A stretch of DNA of 64,000 bases from Rhizobium mesoamericanum STM3625 (lineage in GTDB: Bacteria; Pseudomonadota; Alphaproteobacteria; Rhizobiales; Rhizobiaceae): positions 1,297,468 through 1,361,467 of the forward strand of contig NZ_HF536773.1 of the NCBI RefSeq assembly GCF_000312665.1, given 5' to 3'. The notes under the pieces were generated by a model. The model did not search any database and was not told the DNA's origin. It saw only the letters and a list, made by a program, of their open reading frames with translations. This document shows positions 37,953-47,211 of the stretch, piece after piece. The position numbers and the translations under genes were made by a program. Position 1 is the stretch's first letter, and the number at the start of each line of letters is the position of its first letter.

Positions 37953-40040
37953 ATGAGTAATTTCCGCAACATTGGCATTATGGCCAGCCTGGCGCTTAGC
38001 GTCTCGGTTTCGGCCATGAGTGCCTACGCTTCCGAGCCGACTGTACCGCCCGTTCCGCCGCCGTTCCCGGCGGAAGGCAAGATCAAATACGTCTCGAGAG
38101 ATACGATCGAAGAGTTCAAGGCTCTGCCTGAATACCATGAGCCGGATTGGGTAACGAAGAACTTCGTCGCTACCGGCAAGCTGCCACCGGTCAAGGATCG
38201 CCTTCCGAAGGAACCCCTCGTCTTCAAGACAGAGAACATGGTCGATGGTACCGGTGTCTACGGCGACACAATGCGCCATGTCATCGGCGGCCGGCCAGAA
38301 GGTTGGAATTACGGTGCCGGCCAGACTCAGGGCTGGGGCGGTATTGATATCGGCCTGTCGGAATGCCTGACGCGCACCGCACCTCTCTTCCAGGTCCAGG
38401 CGAAGGACACAGAGCCGCTTCCGAACCTTGCCAAGAGCTGGGAATGGTCAAAGGACGGCCATAAGTTGACCATGCACCTGGTCGAAGGAGCGAAGTGGTC
38501 CGATGGCGTGCCCTTCAATGCTGACGACATCATGTTCTACTGGGATGACGAAGTCATTGACCCGAACGTCTCGCCACTTGGCGGCGGCGCTTCACCGGAG
38601 GCGTTCGGCGAAGGAACGACACTGAAGAAGATCGATGATTACACGGTCGAGTGGACGTTCAAGGACGCTTTCCCGAAGCAGTATCTATATACGATGGCCT
38701 ACCCGAGCTTCTGCCCTGGCCCCTCGCATATCCTGAAACCACAGCATCCGAAATACTCCAAGAATACCTATGACCAGTTCAAGAATGCCTTCCCTCCGGA
38801 ATATATGAACATCCCGGTCATGGGGGCCTGGGTGCCGGTCGAATATCGTCCCGATGACATCATTGTGATGCGCCGCAACCCATATTACTGGAAGGTCGAT
38901 GAGAAGGGCAATCAGCTCCCCTATCTGAACGAACTGCACTACAAGCTGTCGACCTGGGCCGACCGTGACGTGCAGGCCGTTGCCGGTTCCGGCGATTTTT
39001 CAAACCTGGAGCAGCCGGAAAACTTCGTGGCCTCACTGAAGCGTGCTGCGGAAAAGACGGCGCCAGCGCGCCTGGCCTTTGGCCCACGCCTGATCGGCTA
39101 TAACCTGCGCATGAACCTTTCTGCCAACGGCTGGGGTGATCCGGATGGCCGTGGCCAGGCCATACGCGAGCTGAACCGCAATGAAGACTTCCGCAAGGCC
39201 ATCACGATGGGCCTCGACCGGAAGGCGATCGGCGACTCACTGGTCAAGGGTCCTTTCACAGCGATCTACCCCGGTGGCATTTCATCGGGCACGAGCTTTT
39301 ATGATCGCAACTCGGTCGTTTACTACCCGTTCGACCTGAAAGGGGCCAAGGCGCTGCTCGCCAAGGCGGGCCTCAAGGACACCGACGGTGACGGCTTCGT
39401 CAACTTCCCCGCTGGAACTGCTGACGGCAAGAATGTTGAGATCGTCCTTCTCGTCAACAACCAGTACGCGACCGACAAGAGCCTTGCCGAAGGCGTCATT
39501 GGACAGATGGAAAAGCTTGGTCTCAAAGTCGTCCTCAATGCTTTGGACGGTACAAAGCGTGACGATGCCCATTATGCAGGACGTTTCGATTGGCTGATCC
39601 AGCGCAGTTCACCGGAACTTGCAGCCGTCGTGCAGAACACCGAACAGCTTGCGCCAGTCGGTCCCCGCACGAGCTGGCAGCATCGCGCCGGCAAGGACGG
39701 CAAAGTTGACCTGCTGCCTTACGAGGAAAAGCTGGTGGACATCGTCACGAAGTTCCAGGCCAGCCAGGATAACGACCAGCGCGTCGAACTCATGAAGCAG
39801 TACCAGAAGGTAGCGACAGAGAATGTCGATACGGTCGGGCTTACGGAATATCCGGGCGCACTGATCATCAACAAGCGCTTCTCGAACGTCCCCGAAGGCA
39901 CGCCGATCTTCATGTTCAACTGGGCCGAGGACTCCGTCATCCGCGAACGTCTGTGGGTGGCCGCCGACAAGCAGGGCAAATATGAGCTGTTCCCAGAACA
40001 GTTGCCCGGCAAGCCCGGTGAAAAGGGCCCGGTCAACTAA
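37953..40040 (+). CDS. agpA: alpha-galactoside ABC transporter substrate-binding protein
   Basis: A 695-residue periplasmic binding protein of the oligopeptide-type family (SBP_bac_5), far longer than usual sugar-binding proteins. A signal peptide ends near residue 28 (SAYASEPT). Typical family parts follow: PNLAKSWEWSKDGHKLTMHLVEGAKWSDGVPFNADDIMFYWDD, NEDFRKAITMGLDRKAIGD and DGDGFVNFPAG. AgpA of S. meliloti is exactly such a peptide-type protein used for melibiose and raffinose, and the neighbours match. GAGGGAG precedes the start. Confidence 0.92.
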   Translation: MSNFRNIGIMASLALSVSVSAMSAYASEPTVPPVPPPFPAEGKIKYVSRDTIEEFKALPEYHEPDWVTKNFVATGKLPPVKDRLPKEPLVFKTENMVDGTGVYGDTMRHVIGGRPEGWNYGAGQTQGWGGIDIGLSECLTRTAPLFQVQAKDTEPLPNLAKSWEWSKDGHKLTMHLVEGAKWSDGVPFNADDIMFYWDDEVIDPNVSPLGGGASPEAFGEGTTLKKIDDYTVEWTFKDAFPKQYLYTMAYPSFCPGPSHILKPQHPKYSKNTYDQFKNAFPPEYMNIPVMGAWVPVEYRPDDIIVMRRNPYYWKVDEKGNQLPYLNELHYKLSTWADRDVQAVAGSGDFSNLEQPENFVASLKRAAEKTAPARLAFGPRLIGYNLRMNLSANGWGDPDGRGQAIRELNRNEDFRKAITMGLDRKAIGDSLVKGPFTAIYPGGISSGTSFYDRNSVVYYPFDLKGAKALLAKAGLKDTDGDGFVNFPAGTADGKNVEIVLLVNNQYATDKSLAEGVIGQMEKLGLKVVLNALDGTKRDDAHYAGRFDWLIQRSSPELAAVVQNTEQLAPVGPRTSWQHRAGKDGKVDLLPYEEKLVDIVTKFQASQDNDQRVELMKQYQKVATENVDTVGLTEYPGALIINKRFSNVPEGTPIFMFNWAEDSVIRERLWVAADKQGKYELFPEQLPGKPGEKGPVN

Positions 40041-40063
40041 GAACTCCCTCCCAATCAAGAACT

Positions 40064-40088
40064 CCGGTCGCGCGTGAAGCGCGGCCGG
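40064..40088 (+). promoter_or_regulatory. agpA-agpB intercistronic hairpin
   Basis: A continuous 10-bp stem (with one G-T pair) joins CCGGTCGCGC (40064-40073) to GCGCGGCCGG (40079-40088) around a 5-nt loop, 24 bases past the agpA stop. No T-run follows and the operon continues, so I read it as a 3' stabiliser for the abundant binding-protein message. Confidence 0.6.
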
Positions 40089-40151
40089 GCAATATCAACA
40101 AGCCGGCCACACCGACAGGGGGACTGGCGGCAAGGAGAAGCGAAACGTCCG

Positions 40152-41159
40152 ATGTTACGATTCCTGCTCGTGCGTATAGCTTCCGCGATACCCGTGCTCA
40201 TTATCCTGAGCATCGTGACGTTCGCAATTATCCAGGCGCCGCCCGGTGATTATGCCGACTACATCCGTTCGCAGTTGATCAATCAGAGTGGAGCGTCCTT
40301 CGCACAGGCCGACGCGCAGGCTCAGGCTTACCGCATCGCCCATGGCCTCGACCAACCGATCGTCATCCAGTACTTTAACTGGATCAAGGGCATCGTGACC
40401 CGGGGCGATTTCGGCTACAGTATGTTCTATAACAAGCCGGTCGCCGATGTCGTCGCCGAGCGCCTGCCGCGCACGTTGGCATTGGCGCTGGTTTGCCACA
40501 TCTTCGCATCCGTCCTTGGCATCGGCTTCGGGATCTGGGCAGCGACCCGCCAGTATACCTGGATCGACAGCCTTCTCTCTGGCATCTCCTTTCTTGGCAT
40601 GACTGTGCCGCGCTTTTTGATGGCACTGATCATCGTCTACCTCCTCGTCTTCCAATTCAACGTCTCCGAGATTGGTAGCTTCTTCTCGCCGCAATTTGGC
40701 GGCGCGCCATGGTCCTGGGCGAAGTTCGTCGACCTTGTCAGCCATGTGTGGCCGGTTGTCGCCATCGCCACCTTCGGCGGTCTCGCCTACAACATGCGCG
40801 TCATGCGCGGCAATCTGCTCGATACGCTGAACGCGCAGTATGTCGAAACGGCTCGCGCCAAAGGACTATCGGGCCGGGCCGTCGTCATGCGCCATGCCGT
40901 ACCGAACGCGCTGCACCCGCTCGTTATGTACCAGGGCGTTGTGCTTCCCTACATGCTGACGGGAGAAATCGAGACGGCAATCATCTTCGCGCTGCCCACC
41001 GTCGGGCCGGCGATCGTCGGTTCCATGGCGATCGGCGACGTCTACGTCACGGCAACCTTCATGATGGTGCTCTCGGCGACGCTGATCATCGGTAACATTG
41101 TCGCCGATATGCTGCTTGCCATGCTGGACCCGCGTGTCCGCCAGTACGGAGGAGCCTGA
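40152..41159 (+). CDS. agpB: alpha-galactoside ABC transporter permease 1
   Basis: A 335-residue permease of the DppB/OppB type. An N-terminal helix (LLVRIASAIPVLIILSIVTFAIIQAPPGD) is followed by a periplasmic loop and five more helices. The ATPase loop reads ETARAKGLSGRAVVMRHAVPNALHPLV. I start at the ATG at 40152; the open frame back to 40074 crosses the hairpin. The AAGGAG lies about 14 bases upstream, longer than ideal. It pairs with agpC, one base away. Confidence 0.9.
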   Translation: MLRFLLVRIASAIPVLIILSIVTFAIIQAPPGDYADYIRSQLINQSGASFAQADAQAQAYRIAHGLDQPIVIQYFNWIKGIVTRGDFGYSMFYNKPVADVVAERLPRTLALALVCHIFASVLGIGFGIWAATRQYTWIDSLLSGISFLGMTVPRFLMALIIVYLLVFQFNVSEIGSFFSPQFGGAPWSWAKFVDLVSHVWPVVAIATFGGLAYNMRVMRGNLLDTLNAQYVETARAKGLSGRAVVMRHAVPNALHPLVMYQGVVLPYMLTGEIETAIIFALPTVGPAIVGSMAIGDVYVTATFMMVLSATLIIGNIVADMLLAMLDPRVRQYGGA

Positions 41160-41160
41160 T

Positions 41161-42294
41161 ATGCTCGCCTTCGATTCCGCGCCACCTCCGCCCCACGAAG
41201 AATCTGTCAAGAATGCTCCATATGGCAATGAAAGCTATCTTTCGCTCGTCTGGCGAAGGTTAAGGCGTTCCTGGACCGGCATGATGGGCCTCATTCTCGT
41301 TGGCCTGCTGCTCCTCATGGCAGTCTTTGCGGATTTTTTCGCGCCGATGGACCCCAAAGCAACCGATGTCGGCTTTGCGCCGCCGCAAGTTGTGAGCTTT
41401 CGCGACAAAGACGGCAACTTCGCTTTTCCGCCGCGCGTCTATGCACTCGGCGAATCCGAAGAACTCGATCCCGTGACCTTCCAGCCGATCGTCGGCCCGG
41501 ACTACAACCATCCGCGAATGCTCGGCTTCTTCGTGAGGGGGGCGCAATACAATCTGCTTGGCCTCTTTCCTGCCGACCGTCACTTCTTCGGTTCGGTCGA
41601 TGGTCAGCCGGTCCATTTTCTCGGAACCGACAAGTTCGGTCGTGACATCCTTTCGCGTGCCATTGTCGGTTCTCGCATCTCGCTGATGATCGCACTGACT
41701 GTCGTCTTCATCGTCACCATCGTCGGAACAACTGTGGGCATGGTCTCCGGCTATTTCGGCGGAACGTTCGACGTCTGGGTGCAACGCTTCGTGGAGATCG
41801 TTCTGGCCTTCCCGCAATTGCCACTCTACCTGGCTCTGACATCGCTGATCCCGGTCACCGCGCCGACCAACGTGTTCCTGGCGTTCGTCATTGTCGTCAT
41901 GTCCGCACTCGGTTGGGCGCAGATGTCGCGCGAGGTCCGTGGAAAGACATTGGCGCTCGCACGCATCGACTATGTCCGGGCTGCTACGGCAGTTGGCGCG
42001 ACTGACCGGCGCATCATCTTTCAGCACATCTTTCCAAACGTGATGAGCCACGTGATCGTTGCGGTCACGCTCCAAATCCCGAACGTGGTGCTGCTGGAAT
42101 CGTTCCTCGGCTTTCTGGGCTTTGCCGTAAAGCCGCCCCTGATATCCTGGGGCCTGATGCTCCAGGACACTGCAAATTATTCCGTTATCGGGACCTATCC
42201 CTGGATCCTGTCCCCCGTCGGTTTCGTTCTGGTCACCGTCTTCGCGTTCAATGCGCTTGGCGATGGTCTGCGTGACGCCGTCGATCCGTATTGA
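41161..42294 (+). CDS. agpC: alpha-galactoside ABC transporter permease 2
   Basis: A 377-residue permease of the DppC/OppC type: first helix around MMGLILVGLLLLMAVFADFF, a long periplasmic insertion, the family-specific LGTDKFGRDILSRAIVGSRISL and the ATPase loop RAATAVGATDRRIIFQHIFPN. GGAGGAG precedes the ATG at 41161, which comes one base after the agpB stop. Together with AgpB it forms the membrane channel of the alpha-galactoside importer. Confidence 0.92.
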   Translation: MLAFDSAPPPPHEESVKNAPYGNESYLSLVWRRLRRSWTGMMGLILVGLLLLMAVFADFFAPMDPKATDVGFAPPQVVSFRDKDGNFAFPPRVYALGESEELDPVTFQPIVGPDYNHPRMLGFFVRGAQYNLLGLFPADRHFFGSVDGQPVHFLGTDKFGRDILSRAIVGSRISLMIALTVVFIVTIVGTTVGMVSGYFGGTFDVWVQRFVEIVLAFPQLPLYLALTSLIPVTAPTNVFLAFVIVVMSALGWAQMSREVRGKTLALARIDYVRAATAVGATDRRIIFQHIFPNVMSHVIVAVTLQIPNVVLLESFLGFLGFAVKPPLISWGLMLQDTANYSVIGTYPWILSPVGFVLVTVFAFNALGDGLRDAVDPY

Positions 42295-42304
42295 GGAGAT
42301 GAAG

Positions 42305-43972
42305 ATGGCTCTCTCCCTCGTCAATTCTTTCGCGCCGCCAGTCCGTCACGACCATGAGGCGCATTCCGAAAAGCCTGTCATTGATGCCCGCAATATCGGC
42401 GTCAAATTCAAGGTCGAGCACGGTGTCGTTGATGCGGTCAAGGATATCTCCTTTCAGCTTTACCGCGGTGAAACGATAGCCATCGTCGGCGAGTCCGGTT
42501 CGGGCAAATCCGTGACCGCCCGAACCGTCATGGGGCTCCTGTCGAAGCGTGCCACAATCTCTGACAAGTCGAGCGTCCAATATGACGGCACCAACATCCT
42601 GAGATTCTCGGAGCGTCAGCGTCGCAGACTGCGGGGAGATCGGATCTCGATGATCTTCCAGGAGCCGATGAGCTCGCTGAACCCTATCTATACGATCGGC
42701 AGCCAGATCGTCGAGGCGATCCGCGTCCACCGCAAGGTCAGCCGCAAGCAAGCCGAGGCCCGTGCCTTAGAGCTCTTGAAGCATGTTCAGATTCCCGATC
42801 CGGAAGCGCGCCTTAAGCAGTATCCGCATCAGCTGTCGGGCGGACAACGCCAGCGCGTGATGATTGCGATGGCGCTCTCCAACGATCCCGATGTGCTGAT
42901 CGCCGATGAACCGACGACGGCGCTCGATGTCACCGTGCAGGCCCAGATCCTCAATCTCATTCGTAACCTACAGAAGGAACGGCGGATGGCGGTGATCCTG
43001 ATCACCCACGACCTCACGGTGGTCCGCAAGTTCTCCGATTATGTCTACGTCATGCAGCATGGCGAAATGCGCGAGCACAACACGACGGAACGGCTCTTTG
43101 CCAGCCCGCAGCATGCCTACACCAAGCATTTGCTCGGCTCCGAGCCGCGCGGCCAGGCCAATCCGCTGCCAGAAGGTTCCGATGTCATCCTCAGCGCCCG
43201 CGACGTGCGCGTTTCGTTCATGATGCGTCATGGCAGCTTCTTTAAACCACAACTGAAGGAACTGGTCGCCGTCGACAGCCTGAACCTGACCCTTCGTCGA
43301 CATGAGACGCTCGGCCTAGTTGGCGAGTCCGGCTCCGGCAAGACCACCTTCGGACAGTCTCTGCTTCGACTGAACGATCCTGACGGCGGCGAGATGTTCT
43401 TCGACAATCTGCCGATCCACGGGAAATCCAGAGCCCAGATGCGGCCGCTTCGTTCACGCATGCAGATCGTGTTTCAAGACCCGTTCTCCTCCCTCAATCC
43501 GCGCATGACGATCGGCCAGATCATCGAGGAGGGCTTGATCGTCAATCGACTGGGCGCGACCAGGGCGGAACGGCTCGACCGTGTCCGCGAGGCGCTGATT
43601 GCCGCAGGCATGCCTGGCAATATCCTGTCACGCTTTCCGCACGAGTTTTCCGGTGGCCAGCGCCAGCGCATCGCGATCGCACGCGCCATAGCACTTGAGC
43701 CGGAATTCATCCTGCTGGATGAGCCGACCTCGGCACTAGACCTGTCGATCCAGGCGCAGATCATCGAATTGTTGCGCAAGCTCCAAAACGAACGGGGCCT
43801 CAGTTACCTCTTCATCTCGCACGATCTCAAGGTCGTGCGCGCCCTCTGCCACCGCGTGATCGTCATGCAGCACGGCAAGATAATGGAGGAGGGACCCGTC
43901 AACGAAGTTCTCACCAATCCCAAGACCGCCTACACGGAACGGCTCGTGAAAGCCGCTTTCGAGGTAGCCTGA
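42305..43972 (+). CDS. agpD: alpha-galactoside ABC transporter, fused dual ATP-binding protein
   Basis: A 555-residue protein with two complete ATPase domains in one chain, equivalent to DppD plus DppF. Domain 1 (about residues 20-280) has Walker [12 protein letters not shown], signature [15 protein letters not shown] and Walker [13 protein letters not shown]. Domain 2 (about 295-555) has [26 protein letters not shown] and [18 protein letters not shown] six bases before the ATG at 42305 sets the start. It energises AgpABC. Confidence 0.93.
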   Translation: MALSLVNSFAPPVRHDHEAHSEKPVIDARNIGVKFKVEHGVVDAVKDISFQLYRGETIAIVGESGSGKSVTARTVMGLLSKRATISDKSSVQYDGTNILRFSERQRRRLRGDRISMIFQEPMSSLNPIYTIGSQIVEAIRVHRKVSRKQAEARALELLKHVQIPDPEARLKQYPHQLSGGQRQRVMIAMALSNDPDVLIADEPTTALDVTVQAQILNLIRNLQKERRMAVILITHDLTVVRKFSDYVYVMQHGEMREHNTTERLFASPQHAYTKHLLGSEPRGQANPLPEGSDVILSARDVRVSFMMRHGSFFKPQLKELVAVDSLNLTLRRHETLGLVGESGSGKTTFGQSLLRLNDPDGGEMFFDNLPIHGKSRAQMRPLRSRMQIVFQDPFSSLNPRMTIGQIIEEGLIVNRLGATRAERLDRVREALIAAGMPGNILSRFPHEFSGGQRQRIAIARAIALEPEFILLDEPTSALDLSIQAQIIELLRKLQNERGLSYLFISHDLKVVRALCHRVIVMQHGKIMEEGPVNEVLTNPKTAYTERLVKAAFEVA

Positions 43973-43993
43973 TTGCGTATGCCGGAGGTTATA

Positions 43994-45364
43994 ATGGCAA
44001 GAAATCCCAAGATCACGTTTATCGGAGCGGGCTCCACCGTCTTCATGAAGAATATCGTCGGCGACGTTCTGCAGCGCCCAGCGCTGTCGGGCGCGACCAT
44101 CGCATTGATGGATATCAATTCGCAGCGGCTCGAAGAAAGCGCAATCGTCGTAAACAAGCTGATCTCGACGCTTGGGGTCAAGGCCAAGGCAGAGACCTAT
44201 TCCGACCAGCGCAAGGCGTTGACAGGTGCTGATTTCGTCGTCGTCGCCTTCCAGATCGGTGGCTATGAGCCGTGCACGGTCACCGACTTCGAGATACCGA
44301 AAAAATACGGGCTGCGCCAGACGATCGCCGATACGCTGGGCGTCGGAGGCATCATGCGGGGTCTTCGCACCGTGCCGCATCTCTGGAAGATCTGCGAGGA
44401 CATGCTCGCCGTCTGCCCCGAAGCAATCATGCTGCAATACGTCAACCCGATGGCGATCAACACCTGGGCGATCGCGGAAAAATACCCAATGATCAAACAG
44501 GTCGGCCTCTGCCATTCCGTGCAGGGTACAGCGATGGAGCTGGCGCACGATCTCGACATCCCGTACGAGGAGATCCGCTACCGCTCGGCCGGTATCAACC
44601 ACATGGCCTTCTACCTAAAATTTGAGCATCGTCAGCCCGACGGTTCCTACAAGAACCTCTATCCGGATCTGGTGCGCGCTTACCGGGAAGGTCGTGCGCC
44701 GAAACCCGGCTGGAACCCACGCTGCCCGAACAAGGTTCGTTACGAGATGCTGACGCGGCTTGGCTACTTCGTCACCGAGAGCTCCGAGCATTTTGCCGAA
44801 TACACACCATACTTCATCAAGGAGGGCCGCGAGGATCTGGTCGAGAAGTTCGGCATCCCGCTCGACGAATACCCGAAGCGCTGTATCGAGCAGATCGAGC
44901 GATGGAAGGGGCAGGCGGAAGCCTATCGCTCGGCCGACAAGATTGAGGTCAAGCAGTCGAAGGAATATGCGTCCTCGATCATCAACTCCGTGTGGACCGG
45001 TGAACCCTCGGTGATCTACGGCAACGTCCGCAACAATGGCTGCATCACCTCGCTGCCCGCCAACTGCGCCGCCGAAGTGCCATGTCTCGTTGACGCTTCG
45101 GGCATCCAGCCGACCTTCATCGGGGACCTGCCGCCGCAGTTGACGGCGCTGATCCGTACCAACATCAACGTGCAGGAACTGACGGTCCAGGCGCTCATGA
45201 CGGAAAATCGGGAGCACATCTATCACGCCGCGATGATGGACCCGCACACGGCTGCAGAACTCGATCTGGACCAGATCTGGTCCATGGTGGACGACCTGCT
45301 CGCCGCCCACGGCGACTGGCTTCCTGCATGGGCGCGCGCCGGTCGCAAGGTTCAGGCTGCCTGA
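43994..45364 (+). CDS. agaL2: GH4 alpha-galactosidase, second copy
   Basis: A 456-residue GH4 enzyme, clearly diverged from AgaL1 (ITFIGAGSTVFMKNIVGDVL, TLGVGGIMRGLRTVPH, LQYVNPMAINTW, CHSVQGTAMEL, SAGINHMAFYL, YFVTESSEHFAEYTPYFIK). It has the metal ligands and NAD fold of alpha-galactosidases such as MelA. GGAGG precedes the ATG at 43994. Last gene of the operon, with the terminator 31 bp downstream. The two copies may differ in chain length preference or in anomer tolerance. Confidence 0.9.
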   Translation: MARNPKITFIGAGSTVFMKNIVGDVLQRPALSGATIALMDINSQRLEESAIVVNKLISTLGVKAKAETYSDQRKALTGADFVVVAFQIGGYEPCTVTDFEIPKKYGLRQTIADTLGVGGIMRGLRTVPHLWKICEDMLAVCPEAIMLQYVNPMAINTWAIAEKYPMIKQVGLCHSVQGTAMELAHDLDIPYEEIRYRSAGINHMAFYLKFEHRQPDGSYKNLYPDLVRAYREGRAPKPGWNPRCPNKVRYEMLTRLGYFVTESSEHFAEYTPYFIKEGREDLVEKFGIPLDEYPKRCIEQIERWKGQAEAYRSADKIEVKQSKEYASSIINSVWTGEPSVIYGNVRNNGCITSLPANCAAEVPCLVDASGIQPTFIGDLPPQLTALIRTNINVQELTVQALMTENREHIYHAAMMDPHTAAELDLDQIWSMVDDLLAAHGDWLPAWARAGRKVQAA

Positions 45365-45394
45365 CCATCTCTCTCCCGGTCACGGCCACAAGAG

Positions 45395-45422
45395 GTCCCG
45401 CGGTTAGCCGCGGGACTTTTTT
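45395..45422 (+). terminator. intrinsic terminator of the agp operon
   Basis: A perfect 9-bp stem, GTCCCGCGG (45395-45403) with CCGCGGGAC (45408-45416), a TTAG loop and six T (45417-45422) form a textbook rho-independent terminator after agaL2. Confidence 0.92.
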
Positions 45423-45800
45423 GTGTCGTTCCAGCAGACACAGCGTTTTCCTGTCTGGGCTTTCGCTGACAGCATAGTGGCCTGGCGCCGGTCGACTGTC
45501 ATCGTAGCGTTATATATTTCTGCGATCGCGCCCCTAGGAAGAGGGGCGTCTAGCCCCCAGCACCATAGAGAGGCGCCATCTCTTGATTTCGCCGCCCAAA
45601 TCTGTTCCACCAAATCCGCATGCGCTGCAGCGATGAAAGGCCTTCATGGCTAGCTCGAGGCGGTTCAGCAGTTCTGTAACCCGCGTCGTAAAGGAGATGA
45701 TGAGAAGACAGGGCGTCGATCCTAGTCGATGGATCACTTCCAAATTATCATCCGAACAAATGCATACGGCAGCTCGAGGCTTTGGCAAGCGCCGTTGTTG
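45423..45800. other. intergenic stretch between agp operon and toxin relic
   Basis: About 380 bases with short frames on both strands. A minus-strand frame of 84 codons ends near 45534, but it has no recognisable domain or good ribosome site. I see no RNA or repeat. Its position next to decayed toxin-antitoxin genes suggests degraded sequence. Confidence 0.35.
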
Positions 45801-45989
45801 CTATTTAGGCCCTGGCAAGTTCAGGACATAACGCGTGTGCCGCATCTTGTCGTCCAGTTCATAGAACGAGACGGCGCTGACGAGAGTTGTCTTGGCCTTG
45901 TCCTCGATCAGCGATCGCGCCGTCAAGGAAAGCCGGTCGCTGCCGATCGTCCAGCAGTAAACCGCGTGACCATCGAGAAGCAGCTTCAT
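45801..45989 (-). pseudogene. truncated PIN-domain toxin
   Basis: From the ATG at 45989 the frame reads MKLLLDGHAVYCW, then SDRLSLTARSLIED and VSAVSFYELDDKMR, and stops after 62 residues. This is the N-terminal half of a VapC-like PIN toxin (normally about 125-135 residues); the later acidic active-site residues are missing. It follows an antitoxin-like reading frame on the same strand. I infer loss of the 3' half by deletion. Confidence 0.65.
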
Positions 45990-45999
45990 GCCTTGCGCT

Positions 46000-46270
46000 T
46001 GGGACTGGCGGCCCACCCTGCCAGACGCCGACGTCCTCGTTCCAGTCGCCAGCGTCGATTGCTGCCTGTTCGGCATCGCTTTCGTCGAACAGGTCATCCG
46101 ATCGGCCCCGCTGGCGCAACAGCCCGAACGGGCGTTTGCCCCCGTCAGCCGGCCCAATGCGAGCGTAGATCTCGTTCCCGCCCATGATGACGATTTCCTC
46201 GCCCTGATTGGCGCGTTCGAGCACTTCGGCAAGATTTTTCCGTGCCTCCCTGATCTTGGCTTCCGGAACA
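46000..46270 (-). pseudogene. Phd-type antitoxin relic
   Basis: The frame contains ARKNLAEVLERANQGEEIVIM, then NEIYARIGPADG and KRPFGLL through to AIDAGDWNEDVGVW, a Phd/YefM antitoxin pattern. No good ATG or GTG with a ribosome site is visible at the expected 5' end. At the 3' end the frame runs on into the toxin relic (to 45859) instead of stopping near 45990, so at least one end is damaged. It may still be partly translated from a GTG at 46224. Confidence 0.5.
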
Positions 46271-46365
46271 AGGGAGGGGAGTGGGGGCCACCAGGGTTCG
46301 TGTCGACCGTTACACCACAGTGGGAGAGATCGATTTTTGCGGTTCCGAGTCCGTCGCTGAGCCGC

Positions 46366-46773
46366 TCACGCCGGTGTCTCCCAGGGATTGATCACAGATG
46401 CGCCCGTGTCTTCAAAATCCTTGACGTTGCGCGTAACGAGGATCAGGTCATGGACGATTGCGGTCGCGGCGATCAATCCGTCAATATCGCCACGCGGCCG
46501 GATGGCGGCGATGCGGCCCCATTCGACGGCGATCTGGTCGGTCACCGGCAGGATGCGATCGCCATGGTCGTGGCGCAGCTTGCGCAGCCATTCGGTGAGG
46601 TGACCGGCGGCCTTCGGATCCGACTTCTGTTTCAGCGCAATGCCGCGCATGATTTCGCCGAGGGTCAGCGCGCTCAGATTGATGCTGAGTGGATCGACCG
46701 AGCGCAGCCAGGCAACCGCCTGCGGCGTGCCGCGTCGCGCCTCCGATACGATGTTGGTGTCAACCAGATACAT
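46366..46773 (-). CDS. vapC: PIN-domain toxin, VapC/FitB type
   Basis: A 135-residue PIN-domain ribonuclease toxin. The acidic active-site residues are in place: Asp in MYLVDTNIVSE, Glu in LTLGEIMRG, and the Asp pair in RGDIDGLIAATA and later RNVKDFEDTG. NPW near the end is typical of the FitB/VapC group. The start codon overlaps the antitoxin stop by one base. It would cleave RNA when the antitoxin is degraded; the target is unknown. Confidence 0.87.
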   Translation of the reverse strand: MYLVDTNIVSEARRGTPQAVAWLRSVDPLSINLSALTLGEIMRGIALKQKSDPKAAGHLTEWLRKLRHDHGDRILPVTDQIAVEWGRIAAIRPRGDIDGLIAATAIVHDLILVTRNVKDFEDTGASVINPWETPA

Positions 46774-47027
46774 CAGAAGGCCACATCGCGGCTTGGCGTC
46801 TTGGCGCGCGCCTCGACCGCATCGGCGAGCTCAGCGTCCCAATCGGGACCACCGAGCAGATCGTCGACCAGCGTCGGTCGGCCGGCGCGAAGAGCGTCAT
46901 AGTCGTGGGCGGACAGCACCACTGCCGTGCGCTCGCCACGAAGCGTGACGATCTGCGGCCCCTCGTGTCGCGCCTTCTGCACGACTTTCGAGAAGTGGTT
47001 CTTGGCGTCCTGCAGCTGCCATTCCAT
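46773..47027 (-). CDS. vapB: Phd/YefM-type antitoxin
   Basis: An 84-residue antitoxin. The N-terminal DNA-binding part WQLQDAKNHFSKVVQKA, then GPQIVTLRGERTAVVLSAHDY, is the Phd/YefM pattern; the rest is a charged toxin-binding tail. GGAG six bases before the ATG at 47027 favours this start over the ATG at 47039. It neutralises the adjacent PIN toxin and probably represses the operon by binding the palindrome just upstream. Confidence 0.85.
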   Translation of the reverse strand: MEWQLQDAKNHFSKVVQKARHEGPQIVTLRGERTAVVLSAHDYDALRAGRPTLVDDLLGGPDWDAELADAVEARAKTPSRDVAF

Positions 47028-47043
47028 TTTTTGCTCCATACTA

Positions 47044-47058
47044 GCTAGACTGTCTAGC
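47044..47058 (-). promoter_or_regulatory. toxin-antitoxin operator
   Basis: GCTAGAC-T-GTCTAGC is a perfect 15-bp palindrome lying 17 bases upstream of the antitoxin start; an extra CTAG stands beside it (47041-47044). Autoregulatory operators of Phd-type antitoxins have this position and symmetry. Confidence 0.65.
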
Positions 47059-47211
47059 CATATACACCTGCTTTCCGGCGGGTGAAAGCGCAAATTGCCA
47101 CCGATCGAGGTGTATTTCGGCTTGATCCGGTTGACCGGGGCGTAACCATTCAGCGCGCCGCTCGAACCCCGTGGGCGCGGAACTTAATCCGACGCATTTC
47201 CGACGTGTTGC

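Noticed and set aside
41260-42324. 354-codon minus-strand frame inside agpC
   Set aside because: Composition is charged and repetitive as expected for an antisense of hydrophobic helices; agpC motifs are clear on the other strand.
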